A DNA stretch of 64,000 nt from Bromus sterilis. Its lineage: Eukaryota > Streptophyta > Magnoliopsida > Poales > Poaceae. The number at the start of each line of letters is the position of its first letter. Within the stretch, counting starts at the first letter, position 1. The translations under genes were made by a program, and so were the position numbers. The DNA is taken from the NCBI GenBank assembly GCA_950022295.1, contig OX465598.1:338905324-338969323 (forward strand). The letters run 5' to 3'. This document shows positions 10,374 through 21,071 of the stretch, piece after piece. The notes under the pieces are model-generated. The model did no database searches and was not told the origin of the DNA. It saw nothing but the letters and a program-made list of their open reading frames with translations.

Positions 10374-13263
10374 GCCTAGCTAATGGCTCTAAAGAAGCGC
10401 TTTCGGGAGGCAGCCCGCAACGAATTTAGGTTTTTCTTTTGATTTTCTTCTGTTTTTAGTGGTCTTGATGATTGTTACTACTGTAGAAATATCATTGTAT
10501 CTTTACTTTTCAAGCGTTGTGCCTTTTATAGCCTCATACGGCAAGGGAAGTGAAAGTTGTGACATGCTGTCCAGAAAACAGATTCTGTCCTCGTGACTAG
10601 AAAAATCACAGAAAAATCACAGTTCATCTTTTTGAGCTGAATTTTTTACACAGCGTTCTCTATACAATCACGAAACTTCCGTATGTTCTAAGTTTTTTTA
10701 TTTGAGTTGCAGAAGTACCCCTAAAAATTTCGTTTCTATCTGCTGTTCTGTTTTTCACAGATTCTGCCACATTTTGTCTCTCCTTACTTTTGCAAACCTT
10801 AAGCTTGATTTTTCTTTGCAAAAACTTTTTGACAATCTTGAGAAACAGTAGAACTTCCTGGAAATCTTTATTTGCAGTAGAGTAAAATTATTTTATTAGG
10901 GTACTAACCTCTCTAATCAGCCTACAATGAGTTATGTATGAAGGGAGTTTTCAAGTGCGCGATGGAGGATGATGAAAGAAGATTCAGGAGTGTCAAACGC
11001 TCAAGCTTGGGGATTCCCATTTGCACCCCCAATAAATATTCAAGAAGACTCAAGCGTCTAAGCTTGGGGATGCCCCCGATGCATCCCCTTCTGCATCAAC
11101 AATCATCAGTTTGTCCCTCGTTGCACTATATTTTTATCACTTCATGCGTTATGTGCTATTCTTGGAGCGTCTCGCTCTTAGGTTTTGTTTTTTAGTTTTC
11201 TTTAGCTTTGTTTGCTGTAGTAACAAGTTAGATCCCAGCTTACTTACTCTTTTGTGTGGGAGAGATACACGCTCCGCTTGAATTAGAACTCCTCATAGGA
11301 TTTGCATGCTTATTATTTTAGCTGTGAGTGGTTCTTTTTCTTTTCTTAGCTGCTGCTTTGTTTAGTTGTAATGCTTTAGTTTTTCTAGAGCTTTTCTTTT
11401 GTCTTAGGTTGAACTTTCTATAGGTTGCATGTTTTATCCTGTTAGAGAGTTTTCCTGTTGCACTGAGTTTTGTGTCTTGACTGAAAGTAGGTAGTTAAAG
11501 TTGCTATTCTCTTTGTAGTAGTAACTTGCAATAGTTTTGAGGTATTGACTAGAGTAATGTTTGAACTTATGGTGTCAAGAGCTCTTGCCTATTAGTGATA
11601 GATGTCGTATTTTGGGAAATCTGTGTGTTTTTCGAAAACCAAAAAACCCCTGTTGAGAACTCTATCTACTAGATGGATCACTAACCTCTGAAGGGTTCGA
11701 ATATTAGAGTACACTCACGTACCATGAGTCGAGGATGCGCAAGGATAACCAAACCCCCATAAACTTCTCCTCGGGGTACCTGTCTCTTTGTGAACCTCCT
11801 GATTAGATTGAGAGTTACCGATAATAAGTGCATGAGTTCTTCGGACTAATGTGAGTATTCGAAAGTTGACACTTCCACCCACCTATACTTTTTATAGCCT
11901 CTTCGGTACCGTGCATTGCCCTTTCTCACCTCGAGAGTTGGAGCATACTTTGCCGGTGCATCCAAACCCTTGGCATGATACGCTCTGTCATCATAAGCCT
12001 CCTTATATCTTTCCCCAAAACAGCCACCATAACTACCTACAAGGCATTTCCATAGCCTTTCCGAGATACATTGCCATGCAACATCCACCTTCTCATGACT
12101 TGATCTTCATGTCATACATGCTACTTGCTTGATCGATGAGTCGCATGCTAGTTGGGCCTTGCCCTAATCATTGCTACATGACGCGCTAGTATCATTGCAT
12201 ATCCTGCTACCCTGGCAGAGGCATACATTTGCATCATGATAGTTACATTTTCTTTATGTGAGTACCTTTGTAAAGTGTGAAAGATCTCCTATATTCTTGT
12301 AAAATATAGAGTATTGCCCCTAAAGTGAGGAAAAGATCCCAAAGAGGACAAAATCAAAAGATCCCAAAGAGGACAAATGAGAGTTAAATAGAAAGAGCCA
12401 TTGAGGCCACCAAAAAATAAAATAAAAGAGAAAAAGAGAAAAAAAAGAGAAAAGGGGGCATACTACTATTCCTTTTGAGAGATCCACACTAGTACTTCAT
12501 CTTCTATCCCTTGTACTCCATAGATATCATCATCATGCATATAGCTATGTGGGGACCCTTCACATTATAGAACTTGGCTTCTATATTCCAATGATGAGCC
12601 TCCTCAAACGAGCTCTAGGTCTTCTTGAGCAAGCAAGTTAGATGCACCCCCACTAGTTCCCTTGGAGAGCTTTTAGCTCACATGTGCATCCGTTGTATGG
12701 CAATCCCTACTCCTCACATCATATCTATCATATGGCCTTCTCTCGCCTATGATTGTCCTCATTGATTTGAGCCTTTCACACCTTTTTGTCTTCCTCCTCC
12801 ACCTTCTTTCTGTTTCGCCTTTTAGGTGTCAACTTTCTTGCTCACGCTCATCCATTGCATGAGTGCTCAAAATATCGAAAGGGAGTGGATCAGTTTGACT
12901 TGTACCTGGCTAGTGGTCTGGGGACGAGTCCAGATAAGAATCCAAAGGAGACCAAGTGGGAAACTTTAGTAGATAGTTGTTCTCAACAACCTTTTTTCTC
13001 TTTCTTCCCAGTCCCTTGCTTGCACGCAAACACCATTTGGAGACATTCGAGTCACGGACAGCGAGAGCTCTTGCACCCTTTGTTCTTTTGTTGCTTGTGT
13101 CAATGCTAATATAGACTCTTGCTTGTTAAGACTTGAATTGAATTGCATGCTTTGATTGCTTTACTTAAAAGTCCTTATTTGGTTGTGTGGCATGTCACCA
13201 CAGAAATTATGCTTGTTATCATTTACCTACTCGAGGACGAGCAGGAATTCAGCTTGGGGATGT
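10374..13263 (+). other. Non-coding internal region and polypurine tract of F2
   Basis: No convincing coding sequence was seen. It contains blocks shared with R and F1, including AAGCTTGGGGAT-type motifs at about 11000-11075. AGCTTGGGGATGT just before the 3' LTR is the probable polypurine tract. Confidence 0.7.
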
Positions 13264-14903
13264 TGATACGTCCCAAACGTGTCTATAATTTCTGCTTGCT
13301 CCATGCATGTTTTGTGTGACTTTGCCATGTTTTGCTTGAACTTTCATACACTTTTGAACCTATTTGTACTAACCTATTAACTCAGTGCACCCAGTTGCCA
13401 GTTTCTGTTTTCTGCTATTTTTGTATTTCAGGTTTTACGGCCATTAAAAGTGTTCCAAAAATTCCGGGAAAAATATATCAAAAATCAGCGCAACAGAAGC
13501 TTCCGGAATCACCAAGAGAGGGAAGGGGGCCACCACCAGGCAGCCAGGAGGGCAGGTGGCGCGGCCCCACCCTGGGTCGTGCCACGGTCCCTCTTGACTG
13601 CCTCGTGGGTCCCCTCGATGCCCCCTTCGCCTATATTTACCCCTCGGGGTGGAAACCCCTAAGATCGATCTCTTTCTCGCGAACTCCCCTCTGTACCGTC
13701 GCCGCCGCCGTTTCAAGATCGGGGCTGCCTAGAGAAGCTGCCCGGGCACCCTGCCGGAAGGAGAAACCCCCTCCGGGAGACCATCCATAGCCATGGACGC
13801 CTCCCAGATGTGCCGTGAGTAGTCCCCCTTGGACCATGGGTCCGTGACCAGTAGCTATGTGATGAATCTCTTCTCCCCTTTGTGCTTCCACTTTCGAGTC
13901 CTCGTGAGCTGCCTCACATGATCGAGGCATCTATGTAATTTTTGTTGTTGCTATGCTGAGTTTCTTGGGATCTGATGGATTATGAGACTATGTTCAGATT
14001 GTGATGAGTAATATATTTGGTTCTCCTCTTTTATATTTTGTTCTTGAGTAAATTCTTGCATGTTCTCCGTTGCGGTATTTTCTTTGGCCAAGTATTTTAT
14101 TTGCAACTCCAAGAGAGAGCGTTATGCTCGATTGTGGGTTCAGCCCCTTGATGTCTAGCTTGAGTGACAGAAACATGAGACTAGGGGATGTGTTGTTGCC
14201 ACTAGGGATAAAACAACGGTGCTTGTACCTGCGGGTGCAAGGATTGTTTACTTTATGCAAAGTTCTTTTAATGCAGTTGTCTGTTGCTTTGAGTTTACAC
14301 TTTGAGTGGGATTCGCAACTTAATACCAGCGAGATGTTCTGGATAGATATCTCAAGGTGGATGATTCGTAGTAGATGCAGATGGATTTCGGTCTACTTAC
14401 CTTGGCGTACTGCCCATTGCTTTTGAGACCTTCCTTTCTTTGCAGCATAGTTAGCATTGCGGTGCCTTCATAATCCTGTCAATTGCCCAACTGTGATTTG
14501 TTTACCTCGCTAGCACTTTTATCATCTTTTGGGAGAGAGACATCACTAGTGAAAATCACGGGACCCCAGTCCATCTTCACATTATTGTTCACACCCTCAA
14601 TTTACTTTCAGCTTTTACTTTCCTTTGCACCTTTCATCTCTTGCGTTGATCCTTTGTAAACGACAAGGCCGGAGGAATTGACAACTCCTCTGTACTCGTT
14701 GGGAGCAAAGTTATTTGTTGCTGTGTGCAGGTCCACGACAACACCCTAGTCAGGAAGTAATTTCTGGCGACGTTGCCACCTACTTGTATCTCCTGAGTCC
14801 TACTGGTTCGATAACCTTGGTATCTTCACCGAGGGAAACTTGCTGCTGCACTGCATCTCAAACCTTCCACTTGGGGTAACCAACGAGGGGCGAGAAGCCA
14901 TCA
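13264..14903 (+). repeat. 3' LTR of F2
   Basis: TGATACGTCCC...AAGCCATCA, 1640 bp, followed by the TSD GCGGT. It matches 7423-9059 over its whole length. Confidence 0.9.
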
Positions 14904-16059
14904 GCGGTACGCCAAAATAATTAGACCGAAATCGAACTGCATCTACTACTAATCATCCACCTTGAGATATCTATCCAGAACATCTCGCTGGCATTAAGTT
15001 GCGAGCCCCACCCAAAGTGTAAACCCAAAGCAATAGACAACTGCATTAAAAGCACTTTGAGTAAAGTAAACAATCCTTGCAACGGCGGTTGCAAGCACCG
15101 TTGTTTTCCCCCCTTGTGGCAACAACACATCCCCTAGACTCATGTTTCTGTCACTCAAGCGAGTCATCAGGGGGCATGAACCCACAATCGAGCATAACGT
15201 TCCCTCTTGGATTTACTACCGACTACTTGGCCAAAGCCATAAACAGCAACGGAGAACATGCAAGAATTACTTAGGAACAAAAATATAAAAGATAAGAACC
15301 AAATATATTACTCTATCACAATCTGAACATAATCTCATAATCCATCAGATCCCATCAAACTCAGCATAGCAACAACAGAAAGATTACATATGTGCCTCGA
15401 TCATGAAGGTTAGCTCACAAGGTCTAAACCATGAAGAACAAATAGGGGAGGAGAACATCACATAGCTACTGATCACGGACCCATGGTACGAAGGAAACTA
15501 CTCACGGGCACATCCGGGAAGCGTGCATGATGGAGGGGAAGCTCCCGGAGGTCGATCCTCCCTCCGGCAGGGCACCGGGAAGAGTTATGTTGGCACTCTC
15601 GATCTTGGAAGCGCGGCGGCGGCAGAACAGAGGCGAGATCACGAAAATGGGTTCTCTCTTCGGAAGTTTCACGTCACGAGGAATATATAGGCGAAGGGGG
15701 GCAGCCAGGGGGGCCACCAGGAGTCCAGGCGCCCCCCCTGGCGCGGCCAAGTCCTAGGTCGCGCCAGGTGGCCGCATGGGCACCTGGTGGTGGCCCCCCG
15801 GCCCTCCTTCAGGGTTCCGGAAGCTTCCGTTGCGCTGATTTTTTGTCCGATTTTTCACGAATTTTTGGCGCACTTTTAATATGGGGGAAACCTGGAATAA
15901 AAAAACAACAAAAAAAGAAATTGGCACTGGGGTGCACTGAGATAATAGGTTAGTCCAATATATGATCAAAAGCGTGTGAAAGTGTATCTAGATCCTAGCA
16001 ATATCACACAAAACATGCATGGAGCAAGCAGAAATTATCGATACGTTTGGGACGTATCA
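14904..16059 (-). repeat. 5' LTR of R, proximal part
   Basis: This is the start of the R LTR on the minus strand (TGATACGTCCC from 16059 downwards). Together with 6895-7422 it gives an LTR of about 1.68 kb. It borders LINE sequence at 16060. Confidence 0.8.
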
Positions 16060-19000
16060 GGCCGCACCTATGTTGTATATCTCCAACACTTCATCAAGAT
16101 GGTGAGCACTTTTCATGGTTTTGCCTTCATAAACATAAGGCAGCAAAAAGTAAGCGAGACATCCATGGATCTTGAAAAGAAATCTTATGCACAATCAACC
16201 CACCCATTATCATAATTATTGAGTAAACATGATAATCCTTCATCATAAATTAGAAAAAGGTAGGGTGAAATAGTATCACGTTGCCTTATACTCCTTAATG
16301 GTTTTAGCATAGGAAGGTGAGAAACCATTCACATACACACATTATAATCGCAAAAACCCACCTCTCAGCAAGAAACCAAGCTTTATCATGACCCCTTCAA
16401 AATATGACTACTCAAAACACATGTATTCCTTCATCATACCTAGATTTAAAACCCCAAAGGCGGATTTTTTTTCAATTTTACGCATCATTAAGTGAATACA
16501 GAAATAAGCAGTCAAGACATTCTCGGTGATAATCCTACCTCGAACAAAGGCACTCTACTCCTCGGCTAAAAACTCATAAAGTATAAGTCTGTGCCAGTTA
16601 GCAAGAACTTTATATAAGACTTATAGATCACATTGTAAACTACAATGGATCAAAACTAAGAGTTCCAGTGGTAATTTTACCTTTTAGTATGAGAACTATA
16701 ACAAAAAAATTATAATAAGTGATATATCATCACCATTAAGGAAACTTAGGAAAACATCAGAATATCTTCTTTAATCAAAGGTCAATGCTCTTGATAAAAA
16801 ACCTGATGTGAATCCGTCCACACCTAGGACCTTGTAGTGGCCGTAGATACTATTTTTAAAAATTTCCATCTCATCAAACTCCTGACACAACTGGAAATAC
16901 ATAGCATGTGAAACTTTGGGAGAAACACCAAGTGGAAAAAAATTAGGTCAACAAAATCTTGAGCCTTAAACAAGGACTCATAAAATTCTTGGGCAATTAT
17001 ATGAACGTCATTTTTTAAATCATGCAACACCCCTGAAATGTCCTTTAGAGAAGTTTTTTTTTCTGTTGTGAGTCGTGGCACACCCATGAGATAATTCCGT
17101 GTTTCTCTCACTAGGCTTTACCCAATCAAGTCTGGCTTGCTGATTACCCATGATCTCCTCCCTTTACAAGAGTTTTGAGATTTTCCCATCCAAATCATTT
17201 TCACTAACAGAAGGACCACTATACAAGGTGTACGAGCGTTCCAGTTGAAACCCCCCACGGCAAGCCTTACGGGTCTTCTTCTTGATAGCCCCAAACTTCT
17301 CCTGCCACTCCACTTATTCATATGCTCTTGAAGATAGCCTAACCAACCCATTAGGCCTAAACCATTTCATCATATGTATCATCTCTCGCCCATGCATTAT
17401 CATACCGAAACATGCGCCAACCTCTGTCATAAACATAAACCGGGCCCTGCAGCTTCGTGAACAAAATGGAGTTGATGGAATTTTGGGAAGGACATGTATC
17501 CGACCAACAAATCTGGATACAACTGCAACAAAGTTGGTGAATCAATCATTCTATCAAGATGGATTTTTACATTTTCATCACCCTCTTATCTATTATCCCA
17601 TGTGTAGGGAACTCCTTTGTATCGCATGTCTTGGAGATCACTAGTATTAAAAATTTCTTTGAATCCATTCATTTTCCATTCTTTCCTTTTGTGTGTACCA
17701 AAGTATTCTTCATTAGAAATTATTTCATTAACCCCCTCCACAAAACCATGGAAGATTGCTTTGAGATGCCAACCACTCAGTAGGACACCAACTCTCCCTT
17801 CTATCTTGCATTTTTGGTTTCCTATACAAGCTCCTAAATTGATGTTCAATGTTATCACCATCAATATCTTGGAAAACCACGTCAATATGGGATGGGGAAA
17901 CTATCTTGAGAGATACAGATACCTTATGTGACCAAAAAATGTCCAATCATCCACTAGGACCAACGAAACAAAGCTTTCGAGCAATGCCTTGGGCATGAGA
18001 TCCCTCAATATTTGTTTCAAAAACGAAAACCAGGGTGGACACTTCGTGCGTCACTCATTCATGGAGCTCACAAACTTTCTGAGGGTTCCCAAGCCCCCAA
18101 TAATTCCAACATAATTAACACTAAGACTGAGCCTCTGCAATATTAGTGGTGTCATCAACAAGATCACATGTGTTTCTTAGGATCACACATAATATCCCCT
18201 ACCTTGCCTGGAGAATTTACAATAATAATTATTGTATTATTGTGCAAACCATCCAGCTCCGTGAGCATGGCATCGTTCTCATTGGTCGGCACTATTTCAT
18301 TAGGAACTATCCTCTTGACAACATATTGTTCACTGCCATGGACGTTGAATATAAAGACTGCACAATGTTACTAGGGGGAGGAGGTGGCCTGCGAAGATCC
18401 CAACCCCCATTCCTCTTCATATTACCATATTTTCTTCTTTCCAGCATTTGGAGCACTGACATTGGATGATCCAACATGCTGCATACTTGAGTTTATAGAT
18501 TTCTCCTAATTTACCCCATGCAACCTGATGCTAGTAGAAGCATCTTCTTTGGGCGAAATATGGTTCGGACATCAAATATCCAGGTGGCCAAGCTTGTCAC
18601 ATGCAAAACAAAAATATGGGAGATGCTCATATATAATACCATACTTATCAACGACTTGGCATATGAAAGAATTGATCGTGATAACCCGCTACAGAGGGGC
18701 ATTGAACTCGATCATAAAATTTGCACACATGCTTTGTCTCCAACCCAGCTAGTGTCCAAAACATCCTATTTAATGAAATCCCCTATTTGACTAGCCACAA
18801 ATGTTGCTCCCGGTTCATTCATCCTATTGAAGGGGAAGTATTGGCACCGAATCCAGATCGGGAGTTTTTTAAACTTTATCTCATGTAGTCGCATACTCCA
18901 CTCAAACTTATCAAGCACCAGTACATGGTTATCAGTCAACCAGGGTTCTCCATCCCACATGCGGTCTGGATTTCTCTCAGATTTGAGTGTAGCCACACAA

Positions 19001-19300
19001 ATATTTTTTCACATTGCTTGGAACTAAAGTCCTTTTGAATTCCCTCATGCGGGTCGCCAGGCATTCTTGATAATCTAAACATGGAAGTCATTGATCTTCA
19101 AAACCTTTCTAGCAATTGCAAACTTTGATCTTTCTCCCACATCATCAAGATCATCGATCACCATGACTTATTTTTCTTTTTCATACAGATTCAACTCACG
19201 TGACAAATCGGTTACTCCATCATATCCTCTCTTTCCCGATATCTTATGCTCATTGCCGACTCCCCGTAGTCCACACATTTTCTAGCCATGGCTCCTCCAC
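16060..19300 (-). pseudogene. Decayed LINE retrotransposon (ORF1, endonuclease, RT)
   Basis: Reading on the minus strand from about 19300: a DUF4283-type ORF1 domain (about 19240-18770, with a GEPWLTDNHVLVL segment); a CCHC zinc knuckle at about 18605-18560 (C-x2-C-x4-H-x4-C with a TGA in it); the apurinic-type endonuclease C-terminal part at 17885-17450 (GVPYTWDN, then a LDR segment); and reverse transcriptase from about 17100 to 16060, including AFVRGRIITENVL near 16530 and the segment that normally carries the first catalytic Asp near 16450, here Gly. Stops and frameshifts are numerous. The 3' part is missing because R is inserted at 16060. LINE L1-type proteins copy their RNA at nicked nuclear DNA; this copy is dead. 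Confidence 0.75.
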
Positions 19301-20041
19301 CAAGGTCGGGCAGGGACGCAGAGGCTCCCCTCCCCCGTAGTCGACCCAACCGTTAGGGACCAGGGAATTTAGAGGGGCGATACACGGATTTTGACCAGAG
19401 ACCCAAGTACAAGATGCCACAGAAGAAGAAAAAAAGTTTGTGTGTTGTTGTTGTTACTCAAACCCTGGAATAGTGGTTTGAAGTTGCATGTCTTAGGAAC
19501 ACTAGGAGATATAAGGTTACTCATATATTCTTTGCACTGCATTCTTCTCAAAATTTTAGTTTCCTGCCAATTGTGCATCACCACTTCACTCACTATTGGT
19601 CTTCTTTTTTCCACTGAGTTGTGCCATGACATTCGTCTATAATGCAATGTATATTCAAGTAAAGTGGGTCATATATGATAAAGACAATCCAAGTATTAAA
19701 ACAGTGTGTACACCTAGTCTGTGTGTGATAGTAGGTATCAAATTCAAGTGGTCTGGTAAGGAAGGATTCACGCTCCTTGTATTCCTCTCATCTTCAAGCG
19801 ATAAGCGCCATGACTATAAACAAATATCATTTCAATGGCCTGATATAATAAATACTTGTAAATAAAATATTACACAAAAATGACAAAGTACTGCTAATGC
19901 ACAAGACTAACTTGAATTCTAGAATAAAATTTGCGTACCAATCTAGTTCTCTCCTCTACCACTCCCCACCCAACTAAGTTTGATTCTCGACCTTCATGGT
20001 TGTCCTAAAATCACAAGGGTGGGTAAACAGAAAATATAAGA
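19301..20041. other. Unassigned region between LINE and TPP locus
   Basis: Short ORFs only, none with a recognisable domain. It may include the LINE 5' leader near 19300-19400 (C-rich stretch). Confidence 0.4.
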
Positions 20042-20395
20042 TTAAATTATTACAATAATGGACTTACGTACTGTTTGATGGCATATATCACAACTAGAAC
20101 CATAATTTGACCCATCCAAGTTTCTATGATTCTTCTCATCCCCAAAATAACCATCATTTGCTTTTTTCGGTGATTCATCAATAATACCATAACCAATTGG
20201 ATAACTAGTGGGACATATATCTTTGGAATGTCTACAATAACTTCTATGTAGTGCTTGCTCACATACTTTTTTTGCGCAAGGTGCCAAAACTGTCTCCGTT
20301 GCGTACAGAGCAAAACCGGTTGAAACGACAAACGAATGGACAACCGATGATGAGGTGATCTGTCGTTTCCCAGCGGTGAGGAGCTGAGGGGGCAC
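20042..20395 (-). CDS. Hypothetical ORF or gene fragment with a C-x2-C motif
   Basis: A 117-residue ORF on the minus strand. It has a Cys/His-containing stretch in the middle (VCEQALHRSYCRHSKDIC) and SSCDICHQ near the end. A possible 5' splice donor (CGTAAGT) follows the last recognisable residues, and an acceptor-like TTTTAG lies near 20005, so it could be one exon of a broken gene. The family was not recognised; a zinc-binding role is only suggested by cysteine spacing. It lies head to head with the TPP gene, about 680 bp from its start codon. Confidence 0.25.
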   Translation of the reverse strand: MPPQLLTAGKRQITSSSVVHSFVVSTGFALYATETVLAPCAKKVCEQALHRSYCRHSKDICPTSYPIGYGIIDESPKKANDGYFGDEKNHRNLDGSNYGSSCDICHQTVRKSIIVII

Positions 20396-21071
20396 CTGGT
20401 CAGAGCCTCCTCGATGATGTTCCTCCGAAGGTAGACATCCCTAGTATGAATGCGGGACCGAAACCCCCAATCCGGGACCATTGCTTTTCTCGTTTTTGCA
20501 TCTTCCTTCCCACATTGGTTTAGTGGTATCTTCGTGGGCCAGAAGCCCATTGTTCAAGTTGATATTTTCTCTTACAACCAAGAGGAAACACATGTGAAGG
20601 ATTGTCAAAATGACTAAATATTTTATCCATATAATAAAGTATTATATATTTAACTTCCCACAACCTCCAAATTAAGCACCATTAGATTATAACCTTTTCT
20701 TGTGATATGGCTAAAAATAGAAAATAAATATTATTAATACGGAGTACGTATTGATATGGCAGGATGAATACGGAGTAGTTTATGATTCTTGATTGAATGG
20801 TCGGTCTATATTAGATACACTTTAAAAACGTTGGTTGTGCCTATAATTGTACACCTTTTATTCTATGAAGGAGAAACTGACACATGGGGTTAGAAAATGG
20901 AGGGTCCCCTCCCTGAACTATTCCGCTCTGCTCTGTCTGCCTTTAAGTACCGTCGACACTTCGCCATTGGCTTCCTCCCCTCACTCTGGAAAAAACCGCT
21001 CCTCCCTGAACTATTCCCCACTGCCACCACTGTCGACTGCTCCTACGCAGTGTCGCGAGCACACGTGCGCC
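20396..21071 (+). promoter_or_regulatory. Upstream region and 5' leader of the TPP gene
   Basis: AT-rich to about 20880, then C-rich. A 16-base direct repeat (TCCCTGAACTATTCC plus flank) occurs at about 20909 and 21003 in the probable leader. No unambiguous TATA box was found. Two TACGGAGTA-type remnants (about 20738 and 20770) resemble Stowaway ends. Confidence 0.35.

Larger units (their letters stand above)
7423..14903 (+). mobile_element. Complete non-autonomous LTR retrotransposon F2, TSD GCGGT
   Basis: A 7.48 kb element with two LTRs (7423-9059 and 13264-14903), primer-binding site at 9070, polypurine tract before 13264, and a perfect 5-bp duplication GCGGT at 7418-7422 and 14904-14908. 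It is inserted in the 5' LTR of R. The LTRs differ by scattered substitutions (a few percent by eye), so it is not very recent. The only long ORF (9223-10373) is unlike gag-pol, and no protease, reverse transcriptase or integrase is visible. It must be mobilised in trans, plausibly by an autonomous relative with the same LTRs. Confidence 0.9.
2913..16059 (-). mobile_element. LTR retrotransposon R (minus strand, interrupted three times)
   Basis: Reading on the minus strand: LTR start TGATACGTCCC at 16059, LTR continuing to 14904, interruption by F2, LTR resuming at 7422 and ending at 6895, primer-binding site 6884-6867, gag-like and protease-like ORFs, then non-coding internal sequence to 2913. 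There F1 interrupts it and the window runs out before its own 3' LTR. A solo LTR (3341-4586) is also inserted in its internal region. There is no reverse transcriptase, integrase or RNase H, so it is non-autonomous. It belongs to the Triticeae Gypsy-type LTR families, but the exact family name was not verified. Confidence 0.75.

Noticed and set aside
16060..16064. GGCCG as confirmed TSD of R
   Set aside because: The other end of R lies outside the window, so no partner can be seen.
20425..20545. GGTCCCGGATT-like sequence as a second CACTA end
   Set aside because: Only one weak motif, with no terminal repeat or TSD.
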